Positions 6,864-14,187 of a stretch of DNA of 14,204 nucleotides are shown here, in pieces. Origin of the DNA: Pseudothermotoga sp. (GTDB taxonomy: Bacteria > Thermotogota > Thermotogae > Thermotogales > DSM-5069); assembly GCA_003510135.1 (NCBI GenBank), contig DOKY01000007.1:13378-27581 (forward strand), given 5' to 3'. The notes beneath the pieces are model-generated. The model was not told the origin of the DNA. It saw only the letters and a program-made list of their open reading frames with translations, and did no database searches. Numbering within the stretch: the stretch's first letter is position 1; each line of letters opens with the position of its first letter. The translations under genes were made by a program, and so were the position numbers.

Positions 6864-6888
6864 CATTCAAGAAACTTCATTCAAGAAA
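6861..6888. repeat. 14-bp perfect tandem duplication at the cheA-receptor junction
   Basis: CTTCATTCAAGAAA occurs at 6861-6874 and again, with no gap, at 6875-6888. On the coding strand each copy reads TTTCTTGAATGAAG. The upstream copy carries the cheA stop (TGA 6881-6883); the downstream copy carries the ATG at 6866 and leads into the receptor Shine-Dalgarno site. It looks like a slippage or duplication event that spaced out a formerly overlapping gene pair. Confidence 0.85.
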
Positions 6889-9283
6889 TGAGATGCTCAA
6901 GGTTCAGAATCAGCACCACGGAACCATCTCCCATCACGGTTGCACCACTCACTAAGTTCGAAACGCGAGCCTGTTCTGGGATGCCCTTCACAAGATAGTC
7001 ACCTTCTTCGAGGAACGCATCAACTATGACACCGAACACCGAGCTTGCTCCTTGCACGACCAAGATGGGTACCAAGTCGAAAGGGAACCGTTTCTGACGC
7101 AGCTCAACACGGTTCAGTGTGAACAGCTCTTCAGCGAACACGATCGGTATGGTCTTGCCGCGTATGTTTGCAAAAAGCGAACCTCTGTAGGAATGCAAAT
7201 GGTTAAGGGGTATCTTCAGAATCTCCTTGATGGTGTCGGTAGGAACGATGTATCTTTCTTCTCCTATCTTCACAAGCAAACCCTTGATCACCATAAGCGA
7301 GAGAGGAATCATCATTGACACAGTCGTGCCTTTGCCGAGCTCGGTCCTCACCGTCACTTTGCCTCCAACACTCTCGATATTTGTTTTAACAACGTCCATC
7401 CCAACACCACGGCCCGACAGGTCTGTTACTCTTTCGGCTGTGGAAAATCCTGGCAGAAAGATCAACTGCAAAACCTCTTCGTCACTCATTCTCAAAGCTT
7501 CCTCTTGTTCGACTATGCCTTTGTCGACTGCCTTTATTCTCAACTTGGAAACATCGATGCCCCTGCCATCGTCCTCCACCTCAACGAACGCAAAGTTTCC
7601 CTTGTAAAAAGCTCTGAGGACCAGCTTACCCTCTTCGTTCTTGCCGAATCTTTTTCTCTCTTCGGGTGGTTCTATTCCGTGATCGATCGCGTTCCTCACC
7701 AGGTGGGTCAAAGGATCGCTGAGCAGTTCTAAAATTGACCTGTCCAGCTCGACATCCTCACCTTCTGTAAAGAGCGACACTTTTTTGTTGAGAGATCTCG
7801 CAAGATCCCTGACGGTCCTCTTGTAACGCCGAAAGAGCTCTCCAACAGGCGTCATTTTCAAAGAGAGCGCGGCAGTTTGAAAATCGTAAGCCAACCTTTC
7901 GAACCTCATGCTCAGAGCCTTGAGATCAGATTGAAACTCTGGCAATTTCCATGTGATAACGGCGAACAAATATCTCAACGAGTTTTTCAACGTGATCAGC
8001 TCTCCGACGAGGTTCACCATCAAATCCAGCTTGGTCTTGTTCACCCTTACTGTCTGAGCCACAGCTTTCTCAGACGTGGACTGTGAACTGATAGGCTGGG
8101 ACGGTTGCTCGGCTGCGACTTTCTTACCGCTCAGCCAGTTGAGAAGTTCGTCGGCCAGCGCCTTGAGCCTTTGAAAGTCGTCCGATTCACCGGCCTCGAC
8201 GATTTTGTCAACAAGCTCGATCTTCTCTGGATGGCCTATCATCAACAAACCTGCTTTCAAAGGTTCGGCGATCCTTCCGAGTTCTGACTTATCACCAGTG
8301 CGCGTTTCGATTAGAAATTCTGCGTACTGGACCAACTGTGTGGCTATGTTGAAGAATGCCTCCTTAGTTGCGAGATCTTCAGCGTTTTCTTTTTCAACTT
8401 GCTCAGCACTTTCCGATGAAATCCCTTTTGTCGCAAACAGGGCCTCGATCTGTTTCTTGTCAACGGTTGAACCTGTTCTCAAGGCGTCGGCATATTTTTT
8501 CAGCACATCGATTCCTTCAAAGATGGTCTGCAGATCCATCTGGGTGTTTTCCTTGATCGCCCTTTGGATCTGATCTTCCAGAATGTGCGAGACCCTTTCG
8601 ATGTCTTTCACGGGCCCAACCAGTGCTGAATCGTTGCAGATTGAGAGCAACAACCGTGCGCCACCCTTTATGCTGTGCATGTACCTCATGAGATCTCGGA
8701 ACAGATCAGCGTTCTGGGATTTTTCCAGATCGACCATCGTGATCTCAGCGGCATGGAGGTTTTCCTCCAGCTCATCCAAAAAATCAGATAACGCTTCTTT
8801 GCCGAATTCTTCCGTCAGGGCACTGGATTGGGTAACTTCTGGTTGTTTTGATTCCTTCTGCTCTTCCTCGAAATAGCTCTTTGCACGATTGATAATTTCT
8901 TCCTCGCCCAGATCTTCAAGGTCCAACTCCAGCTCACCGCCTCTGTAGGTTGAAAGGACTGCTGCGATCCTATCGAAGACAATCTTGCAAAAATCGGCGG
9001 TATCGAGCAGCAGATCTATGAGCTCAGGCTTTATGAGCGCCCCTTCGTCTCTGATACGCTTCAGTATCGATTCGACCGAGTGTGTGACGCTAACTATCGG
9101 GCTGAGGTTTGCAAAACCCGCAATTCCCTTCAGCGAGTGGAACACTCTGAACACGCCGTTGACAGATTCTCTGCTTCCTGACTGCTCAAGCGTTATGAGT
9201 TTGTCCTCTAAGCCGCTCAAAAGCTCGGAAGATTCCTCGAGAACCCCTTTGAGTATCTCCACATCCTCTTCTTTGAGCCTCAC
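6881..9283 (-). CDS. cheA: Chemotaxis histidine kinase CheA with two HPt domains and a third degenerate HPt-like domain
   Basis: 800 residues, starting GTG in a 4-base overlap (GTGA) with the preceding receiver gene. Domains in order: HPt1 with H49 in VFHSLKGIAGF; HPt2 with H203 in YMHSIKGGARLL; a helical segment 305-385 with EPLKAG at 340-345, placed like an HPt site but with Glu for His; dimerisation helices about 412-475; ATP-binding domain about 480-660 with N box HLVRNAIDHG (527-536), G1 DDGRGID (571-577), F-box region LPGFSTA, G2 GRGVGMDVV (624-632) and G3 GKGTT (650-654); and a C-terminal CheW-like domain (about 660-800). It phosphorylates itself at the HPt histidines and passes phosphate to the receivers in this operon and to CheB. 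No classic P2 domain is obvious. Most CheA proteins have one HPt. Confidence 0.95.
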   Translation of the reverse strand: MRLKEEDVEILKGVLEESSELLSGLEDKLITLEQSGSRESVNGVFRVFHSLKGIAGFANLSPIVSVTHSVESILKRIRDEGALIKPELIDLLLDTADFCKIVFDRIAAVLSTYRGGELELDLEDLGEEEIINRAKSYFEEEQKESKQPEVTQSSALTEEFGKEALSDFLDELEENLHAAEITMVDLEKSQNADLFRDLMRYMHSIKGGARLLLSICNDSALVGPVKDIERVSHILEDQIQRAIKENTQMDLQTIFEGIDVLKKYADALRTGSTVDKKQIEALFATKGISSESAEQVEKENAEDLATKEAFFNIATQLVQYAEFLIETRTGDKSELGRIAEPLKAGLLMIGHPEKIELVDKIVEAGESDDFQRLKALADELLNWLSGKKVAAEQPSQPISSQSTSEKAVAQTVRVNKTKLDLMVNLVGELITLKNSLRYLFAVITWKLPEFQSDLKALSMRFERLAYDFQTAALSLKMTPVGELFRRYKRTVRDLARSLNKKVSLFTEGEDVELDRSILELLSDPLTHLVRNAIDHGIEPPEERKRFGKNEEGKLVLRAFYKGNFAFVEVEDDGRGIDVSKLRIKAVDKGIVEQEEALRMSDEEVLQLIFLPGFSTAERVTDLSGRGVGMDVVKTNIESVGGKVTVRTELGKGTTVSMMIPLSLMVIKGLLVKIGEERYIVPTDTIKEILKIPLNHLHSYRGSLFANIRGKTIPIVFAEELFTLNRVELRQKRFPFDLVPILVVQGASSVFGVIVDAFLEEGDYLVKGIPEQARVSNLVSGATVMGDGSVVLILNLEHLIS

Positions 9284-9660
9284 TGTCCGTCACCATCCCG
9301 CACGACCATGCGGATGCTTGCGACAAGAATCGAAGGCTTCACGGGCTTGATCAGATAGAAGTTCGCCCCGGTTTTTAGTGCCTCCATTTGTTCTTCGGGC
9401 CTGTCTATGGTCGTCACCACCACCACTGGAATGTGTGCCAATTCCGGCGTAGATCTGATTTTCCTCAACATGGTGAGACCATCCATGTTGGGCATGTTTA
9501 TGTCCGTGACTATGCATTTTATGTCCGGATACCTGTACAACTTTTCGAGCGCGTCCGCTCCATCCACAGCTTCCACGACTTCGTAGCGCGAAGCACGAAG
9601 AACGTACGCATGAAAATCGCGCGTCATCTTCGAATCATCCACGATCAGGATCCTCGCCAT
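9280..9660 (-). CDS. CheY-like single-domain response regulator (promoter-proximal copy)
   Basis: A 126-residue stand-alone receiver starting MARILIVDDSKMTRDF. It has the acidic pair D8/D9, phospho-acceptor D53 in VTDINMPNMDG, T83 in VVVTT and K105 in LIKPVKPS. ATG 9660 is preferred over an upstream GTG because GAGGTG lies 7 nt before it. The upstream cheR stop (9672-9674) is close, and its own stop overlaps the cheA start. Lying directly before cheA, it is probably a direct phosphotransfer partner. With two CheY-like proteins and two HPt domains on CheA, specialised pairs or a phosphate-sink arrangement are possible, but the sequence does not decide which receiver is the output. Confidence 0.9.
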   Translation of the reverse strand: MARILIVDDSKMTRDFHAYVLRASRYEVVEAVDGADALEKLYRYPDIKCIVTDINMPNMDGLTMLRKIRSTPELAHIPVVVVTTIDRPEEQMEALKTGANFYLIKPVKPSILVASIRMVVRDGDGQ

Positions 9661-9671
9661 GTTCCAACACC

Positions 9672-10508
9672 TCACAATGGCTTTCGATAGACCAGGCCGT
9701 TTCCCATTCTTCTTAGTTCAAAGAGTGTGGTGATCCTGCTCAACGACTCAGAGTGCCCAAGGAAGATGTAGCCACCAGGCTTCATCATCAGAAAGAAGGT
9801 CTCCACAACCCTGCGCCTTGAATCGTCCGAAAAGTATATCAGCACATTCCTGCAGAAGACAAAATCGAAGTCTTTTCCCAGACTCAACAGCTGGTCACGA
9901 TCGATCAAATTCATTTTGTAGAACGTGACGTGGTTCTTGACCTCGTCCGATACCACGTAACCCTGGTCTGTTTGTTTAAGGTACTTCTTCAAATAAAGCT
10001 TGGGCACGTCTTTCACCGATCTTTGGTCATAGACGGCCCTTTTTGCCTTTTCCAGAGCATCGTCGTCTATGTCAACGGCCACGATCCTGAACGAGCAATT
10101 GCTGTCGAGCATCTCAGAACATATGATCGACAGCGTGTAAGGTTCTTCACCGGACGAACAACCCGCTGACAGGATCTTCATGGATTTGGTTTTTGTCTGT
10201 TCAACGTACTCGGGCAGGCAATACTCTGCGAATATCTGAAGCTGCGGGAACTCGCGGAAGAAATAAGTTTCGTTCACAGCCACATCGTTTATGAGCTTGG
10301 CGAATTCCTCACCACCACGGTCAAAGTATTTCAGAAGTTTGGTGTACTCTTCCACGCTCCCGACGGATCGTTCGGTCATGCGTTTCTCAACCCTTTTCTT
10401 CAAAAGGTAAATCTTCTCATCGGGTATGTAGATTCCTGTTTTCGCGTGGATCAAGTCCCTGATCTCTTTGAATTCAGCAAAACCAAAAATCATCGGCACA
10501 ACGATCAT
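9672..10508 (-). CDS. cheR: Chemoreceptor glutamate methyltransferase CheR
   Basis: 278 residues with both CheR parts: an N-terminal helical domain (about 10-75) and an S-adenosylmethionine-dependent methyltransferase domain. Motifs seen are VNETYFFRE (78-86), LSAGCSSGEEPYTLS (113-127, cofactor loop), VDIDDDAL (145-152), CRNVLIYF (219-226) and FLGHSES (249-255). CheR methylates receptor glutamates to restore kinase activity; together with CheB it implies that the soluble receptor adapts. The start overlaps the stop of the HEAT gene by ATGA (10505-10508), with GGAAGGGGA directly upstream. The receptor ends SEAGV and has no aromatic pentapeptide tether of the NWETF type, so CheR must find it directly. 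Confidence 0.93.
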   Translation of the reverse strand: MIVVPMIFGFAEFKEIRDLIHAKTGIYIPDEKIYLLKKRVEKRMTERSVGSVEEYTKLLKYFDRGGEEFAKLINDVAVNETYFFREFPQLQIFAEYCLPEYVEQTKTKSMKILSAGCSSGEEPYTLSIICSEMLDSNCSFRIVAVDIDDDALEKAKRAVYDQRSVKDVPKLYLKKYLKQTDQGYVVSDEVKNHVTFYKMNLIDRDQLLSLGKDFDFVFCRNVLIYFSDDSRRRVVETFFLMMKPGGYIFLGHSESLSRITTLFELRRMGNGLVYRKPL

Positions 10509-11554
10509 TCCCCTTCCGCGTGTTCAAACCTTTCGATCACTAATTCCACCGCAGCCCTGAGATCTTCGTCCCCCGCTGACGCGCAGATCCGTTTGAGATC
10601 GTCCATGTAATCCATCCATGAGAACTGGTCGATCAATTCAGTGGCAGCGAGCTGAATCATGGGATCGTTGCTGTACAGATAGTTGACGATCTCTTTTTTC
10701 ACATAGTCTGGATTCAACCTTGCCATGAGCAGGATCACTTCGTACTTGTTTGGGGAAGGTATTTCCGAGGCGAAGATACGCTGCAGGAACTGGAACATTC
10801 TGCCCTTCTCTTCCGCACTGAGTTCTACGTTTTCGTCCAAGATCGCTGCAAACAGATCAAGGAATTCCTTGAGCATTATGTCACACTTCTTTTCGGCCAG
10901 GTCGATCAGCAGGTCCAGATTTTTCAGCACTCGCGGAAAACTCGCAAGAAATCTGAGATAAGCCATCAAGGTAATGTCGTCGATCCTCTCGAGCTCAGGG
11001 AAAAGCTGGACGACTCTCTCGGCAACTTTTTCATCTGCCATCCTCGAAAGTGCCTTGATACACGTTGATGAAAGGAATTCGTCTTCGCTTTCAGCAAGCA
11101 GATTCAGAATACGATCTGTGTATTTCACACTTCCAAGTTCACCCAGGTACTCAACTGCGGCTATCACGTTGTTCACATCCACATCGTCCAGACCAACAGC
11201 TATGAGATTCTCAACGGAGGGATCGCCCACGACGTGGTGGAGACTGTCCAGTGCAAGTTTGCGCACGTCTTTGTCTGGATCCTGCAGCAGTTTCGTCAGC
11301 TCTTCTTTCGAGAGATCCCACAAATATGCCATCAAAAGTACCGCAGCATTCCTGACGTATGCTTCGCTGTCCCTGAAAAGTTTCGCGATCTTTCCAGGTA
11401 CTTCCGGGAATTTGAACTGCTTGAGTTTGTCAAAGGCAGCTTCCCTGATGAGTGTGTCGTTACTTTTCAAGGCTTCGATGAGCATATCCACATCATTTGG
11501 TGAGGAGAGTTTTTCGATCTCGGAGAGTTTTTCGAGCCTTTCGTCATTCTGCAT
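10505..11554 (-). CDS. HEAT-repeat protein of the chemosensory operon
   Basis: A 349-residue all-helical protein. Successive helix pairs of about 30-37 residues are seen near 20-47, 50-79, 82-110, 112-142 and 145-173, with D/N-x-x-V/I-R turns such as DSEAYVRNAAV and DPDKDVRKLAL. These match the HEAT (PBS-lyase-like) repeat; further, less regular helices run to the end, including DPMIQLAATELIDQF. No enzyme motif, signal peptide or membrane span is visible. HEAT solenoids bind other proteins. Lying between the Hsp70 and CheR, it probably scaffolds or docks part of the array, but the partner is unknown. ATG 11554 starts 13 nt after the Hsp70 stop, with GAGGGGGAAGG upstream. Confidence 0.8.
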   Translation of the reverse strand: MQNDERLEKLSEIEKLSSPNDVDMLIEALKSNDTLIREAAFDKLKQFKFPEVPGKIAKLFRDSEAYVRNAAVLLMAYLWDLSKEELTKLLQDPDKDVRKLALDSLHHVVGDPSVENLIAVGLDDVDVNNVIAAVEYLGELGSVKYTDRILNLLAESEDEFLSSTCIKALSRMADEKVAERVVQLFPELERIDDITLMAYLRFLASFPRVLKNLDLLIDLAEKKCDIMLKEFLDLFAAILDENVELSAEEKGRMFQFLQRIFASEIPSPNKYEVILLMARLNPDYVKKEIVNYLYSNDPMIQLAATELIDQFSWMDYMDDLKRICASAGDEDLRAAVELVIERFEHAEGE

Positions 11555-11567
11555 ACAGCCTTCCCCC

Positions 11568-13058
11568 TCACAGAACTTCGATGCCCCAGAGCTGTTCCAT
11601 TCTTGTCGGGTCTGGTTTGGGCAGTCTCATATGTGCGAATTGTCCAGAGATAGTGACATCCTGGGCTTCATTAGTGTTGATGTCCTCTGCTGTGACGGTC
11701 AAAGTTCCATCGTGCGTGATCGTAAAGCTAACTGCGATGTTCGCTTCACCTTTTTTCCACACCTTTCCAGAAGAGAACTTGAAGTCTCCAAGCTCCACAA
11801 GCTCTTCGTCGTGTTTTTGTAGGATCTTTATAACAACGTGGTCCTGGTCGTCCTCCGTGTTGGTGAACATCCTTGTCGATGTGGTGGGATAGATTGTTCC
11901 GCGCTCTATGATGGGAACGAACTGACCGTTGTCGTCCAGAACACCCAGGGAGTGTGGAAGTACGTCCCTCAACTCTATGCTGTTCAATCTTCCTTCCAGG
12001 ATTGCGGCCATCTTTGCCGCACCTATAGCAACTACCTCGTCTGGGTTTATTCCTCCGAGTTTTTGTGAATTTGGGAACATTCGCGAAACCAGTTCCCTGA
12101 ACGCCGGTATCCTGGAAGTTCCGCCTGAGAAGACGACGATCTCGACGGCTTCGCTTGTAACGTTGGCTCGCTTCAACACGTCGTCTATCAGTTGTTGCGC
12201 CCTGAGCAACAATGAACGTGTCAGGTTCTCGAACCTTTCTCGCGAGAGCACAACGTTCACATGAATAGGTCCAAGCTCTGATGAGAGTGCTATATAGGGA
12301 ATGACAATGCTGGTTTCGAGAACACTCGAAAGATCTATCTTGGCTTGCTCAGCGTGCGTGTATATTTGCTGTAATGCTATGGGATCTTTGGATAAGTCGA
12401 TCGACTTTTCGTTCTGCATGGTCTCCAGGATCCACCTGACTAGGATCTCATCGAAGTCAACACCGCCGAGATTGGTGCTACCACCTGTGGCGAGTACTTC
12501 GTACAGGCCTTTCTGTTGATGCATCAGGGTTATGTCAAAGGTGCCACCGCCAAAATCAAGTACCAGTATAGTCTTTTCCTGTTGATCCTCTGGTTCGTAA
12601 GCAAGAGCGGCGGCCGTTGGTTCGTTCAGCAACTTTACTACTTCCAGGCCTGCTAGCTTTGCTGCCAGCACCACCGCCTGTCGCTGGTTGTCATCGAAAT
12701 AGGCTGGTACGGTAACGACGGCTTTTTCAACTTCCTTTCCAAGATACTCTGACACGAACTTCTTGCATTTTCTGAACACGAATGAAGCAATTTCCGAGGG
12801 CGTGAAGGTCTGATCGAAGATCGTGTATGTCTGATTCGTTCCCATCGCTCGCTTCACACGAAGAATGGTTCTATCCGGCTTGATAAGCGTTTGGGATTTT
12901 GCCAGCTCACCGACGATCACCTGTTTTTCGTTCTTGAAGTAAACCGCCGTTGGTGTTAGGCGAGAACCGCGCTCGTTGGCGATGATCTGCGGTCGCAATG
13001 AACTGTCCACGTAAGCTACCAGCGTGTTTGTTGTGCCAAAATCTATGCCGATGATCAT
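11568..13058 (-). CDS. Short Hsp70-family ATPase lacking the lid domain
   Basis: 496 residues of Hsp70 type. The nucleotide-binding domain is complete: GIDFGTTNTLVAY (4-16), VVTVPAYFDD (114-123), LLNEPTAAALAYE (143-155), LDFGGGTFDI (167-176), GGSTNLGGVDFD (192-203) and FSGGTSRIP (310-318). A DnaK-like linker region follows (LRDVLPHSLGV, 363-373), then a beta-sandwich peptide-binding domain to about 473, and the protein ends at WGIEVL. The helical lid of DnaK (about 600-640 residues in all) is absent, as is a DnaK-type acidic tail. No DnaJ or GrpE gene is near. It is thus a specialised paralogue and not the housekeeping chaperone; it may assemble the array or act as an ATP-driven switch. ATG 13058 follows GGAGGAG at good spacing. 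Confidence 0.9.
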   Translation of the reverse strand: MIIGIDFGTTNTLVAYVDSSLRPQIIANERGSRLTPTAVYFKNEKQVIVGELAKSQTLIKPDRTILRVKRAMGTNQTYTIFDQTFTPSEIASFVFRKCKKFVSEYLGKEVEKAVVTVPAYFDDNQRQAVVLAAKLAGLEVVKLLNEPTAAALAYEPEDQQEKTILVLDFGGGTFDITLMHQQKGLYEVLATGGSTNLGGVDFDEILVRWILETMQNEKSIDLSKDPIALQQIYTHAEQAKIDLSSVLETSIVIPYIALSSELGPIHVNVVLSRERFENLTRSLLLRAQQLIDDVLKRANVTSEAVEIVVFSGGTSRIPAFRELVSRMFPNSQKLGGINPDEVVAIGAAKMAAILEGRLNSIELRDVLPHSLGVLDDNGQFVPIIERGTIYPTTSTRMFTNTEDDQDHVVIKILQKHDEELVELGDFKFSSGKVWKKGEANIAVSFTITHDGTLTVTAEDINTNEAQDVTISGQFAHMRLPKPDPTRMEQLWGIEVL

Positions 13059-13062
13059 CTCA

Positions 13063-13362
13063 TCACTCCTCCTTCAACGCTTTCAAATTCTCCTTTATCT
13101 GGTCGTTTGTTGGGTCCATCAGGAGCGCCTCTTCCAGAAACTCGATCGCTCTGTCTAAGAAACCGTGTTCGGCGAGTATGGCTGCAGCGTTGTTAAGTGC
13201 TTTCACCTTGTAAGATCCGCCCATGTTTATCACTCTCATGTACAGATGAAAAGCCATGAGCCAATCGCCACGCTCTTCAAGCTCGACCGCATTTCTGAAT
13301 AGCTGTTCTTCCGATGGTTCCGAAAGAAACACATCCAAACCTCTACCCAGCCTCTTCGACAC
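13063..13362 (-). CDS. Small TPR adaptor with ParB-like ParA-activating N-terminal peptide
   Basis: 99 residues from GTG 13362, one base after the parA stop, with GGAGG 10 nt upstream. A TTG at 13395 is also open but would overlap parA by 32 bases and adds an unlikely leader. The N terminus, SKRLGRGLDVFLSE, closely resembles the start of ParB/Spo0J proteins (pattern LG[RK]G[LI]xx[LF]), the peptide whose basic residue stimulates ParA/Soj ATPase. The rest is two TPR-like helix pairs: 20-48 (AVELEERGDWLMAFHLYMRV) and 55-86 (NNAAAILAEHGFLDRAIEFL, then DPTND). There is no DNA-binding ParB core. It probably links the ParA ATPase to the chemosensory array through the TPR surface. The motif and repeats are seen; the role is inferred. 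Confidence 0.8.
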   Translation of the reverse strand: MSKRLGRGLDVFLSEPSEEQLFRNAVELEERGDWLMAFHLYMRVINMGGSYKVKALNNAAAILAEHGFLDRAIEFLEEALLMDPTNDQIKENLKALKEE

Positions 13363-13363
13363 C

Positions 13364-14134
13364 TTAAGCCAGCCTCCGCATAATCTCCCGAGCAATCTTC
13401 GTCAGGTCCTCAGTTGCCCTGCTCTTGGGTGCATAGCGATGAACGGGCAGCCCATGGCTTGACGCTTCCACAACCTTGATGTCGTTTCTCAACGTCGGCA
13501 GCAAAAGTCTTTCACCGAAGGTGGTTCTGAGTTCGTTCATCACATCCTTACACACGTTTGCTCTCGAGGAGATCGAAATTGGTATCAAACCGAGCAGTCT
13601 GAGATAGGGTGAGAACGTTGCGTTGACTTTGTAGTAGAAGTTGATCATCTGTGCCAGGCCAACGAGTGAGAAAAAGTCAAGCTTCACCGGTATCAAGAGA
13701 TACTGGGACGCCACGAGTGCGTTCAGAACTGTTAAGCCCAGAGAGGGTGGGGTGTCTATAAGGATGAAATCGAAATCTCTGTCGAACTCCACAAGGAAGT
13801 CCTTCAAGACACTTTCTTTGTTCGGGAGCGATTCGAGTTTCTCCTCTAAGAGTACCGTCTTGGGATTCGAGGGTAATATGAACAATTTTTCTTGGCGAAG
13901 AAGAACCTGAGGGCCTGTATTGTGCTTTTCCAGATAATCGTCGATCGCATCGAAGACGCCTTTCTTTATTTTGAGTGGTTCAAAACCAGCATGGGTCGTG
14001 GCGTGTGCCTGCGCATCCAGATCAACGAGCAAAGTTCTTTGGCCCATGTCTGTGAGCAGAGCCGCGAGGTTGTAACACAATGTAGTTTTCCCTGTCCCAC
14101 CTTTGAGATTGGCGAAAGCAAGAGTCTTTGCCAT
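13364..14134 (-). CDS. ParA/Soj-family ATPase of the chemosensory operon
   Basis: 256 residues from ATG 14134. Deviant Walker A KGGTGKTT (11-18) carries the signature Lys11 and Lys16. Walker A' is VDLDAQAHATT (37-47), with Ala where most ParA have Pro, and the Walker B region is LIDTPPSLG (125-133). There is no N-terminal helix-turn-helix, so it belongs with the small ParA/Soj ATPases that bind DNA nonspecifically and partition chromosomes, plasmids or protein cargo. No canonical ParB gene or parS-like array is adjacent. The neighbours are a ParB-peptide/TPR protein and chemosensory genes, so cargo partitioning, as for PpfA in Rhodobacter sphaeroides, is the best inference. AAGGAG lies 12 nt before the ATG. 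An upstream TTG at 14170 lacks a site. I see no convincing promoter in the 70 nt before the window end. Confidence 0.9.
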   Translation of the reverse strand: MAKTLAFANLKGGTGKTTLCYNLAALLTDMGQRTLLVDLDAQAHATTHAGFEPLKIKKGVFDAIDDYLEKHNTGPQVLLRQEKLFILPSNPKTVLLEEKLESLPNKESVLKDFLVEFDRDFDFILIDTPPSLGLTVLNALVASQYLLIPVKLDFFSLVGLAQMINFYYKVNATFSPYLRLLGLIPISISSRANVCKDVMNELRTTFGERLLLPTLRNDIKVVEASSHGLPVHRYAPKSRATEDLTKIAREIMRRLA

Positions 14135-14187
14135 GAATCTTTGATTCTCCTTGTAGGAACCCTTATCCAAATCTTAGGATACGAAAC

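Noticed and set aside
6189..6998. A 269-codon + strand frame opposite the receptor N terminus and the end of cheA
   Set aside because: It is a low-complexity Phe/Arg/Leu/Ser shadow of repetitive Glu/Ala/Lys coding sequence, with no motif or start signal.
10974..11822. A 282-codon open frame on the + strand spanning the HEAT and Hsp70 genes
   Set aside because: It crosses a real gene boundary, is extremely Ser-rich, and mirrors two well-supported - strand genes.
11568..13058. Housekeeping DnaK
   Set aside because: The lid and acidic tail are missing, the length is about 100-140 residues short, and there is no grpE or dnaJ nearby.
13363..13395. TTG at 13395 as start of the TPR protein
   Set aside because: It would overlap parA by 32 bases and add an unlikely leader. 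GTG 13362, with GGAGG upstream, gives a protein beginning exactly at the ParB-like motif.
13364..14134. Chromosome partitioning locus parAB
   Set aside because: No DNA-binding ParB core and no parS-like inverted repeat were seen. The partner gene is a 99-residue TPR protein and the rest of the operon is chemosensory.
14135..14170. TTG at 14170 as start of ParA
   Set aside because: No ribosome-binding site precedes it, and the ParA family begins a few residues before the Walker A motif, which fits ATG 14134.
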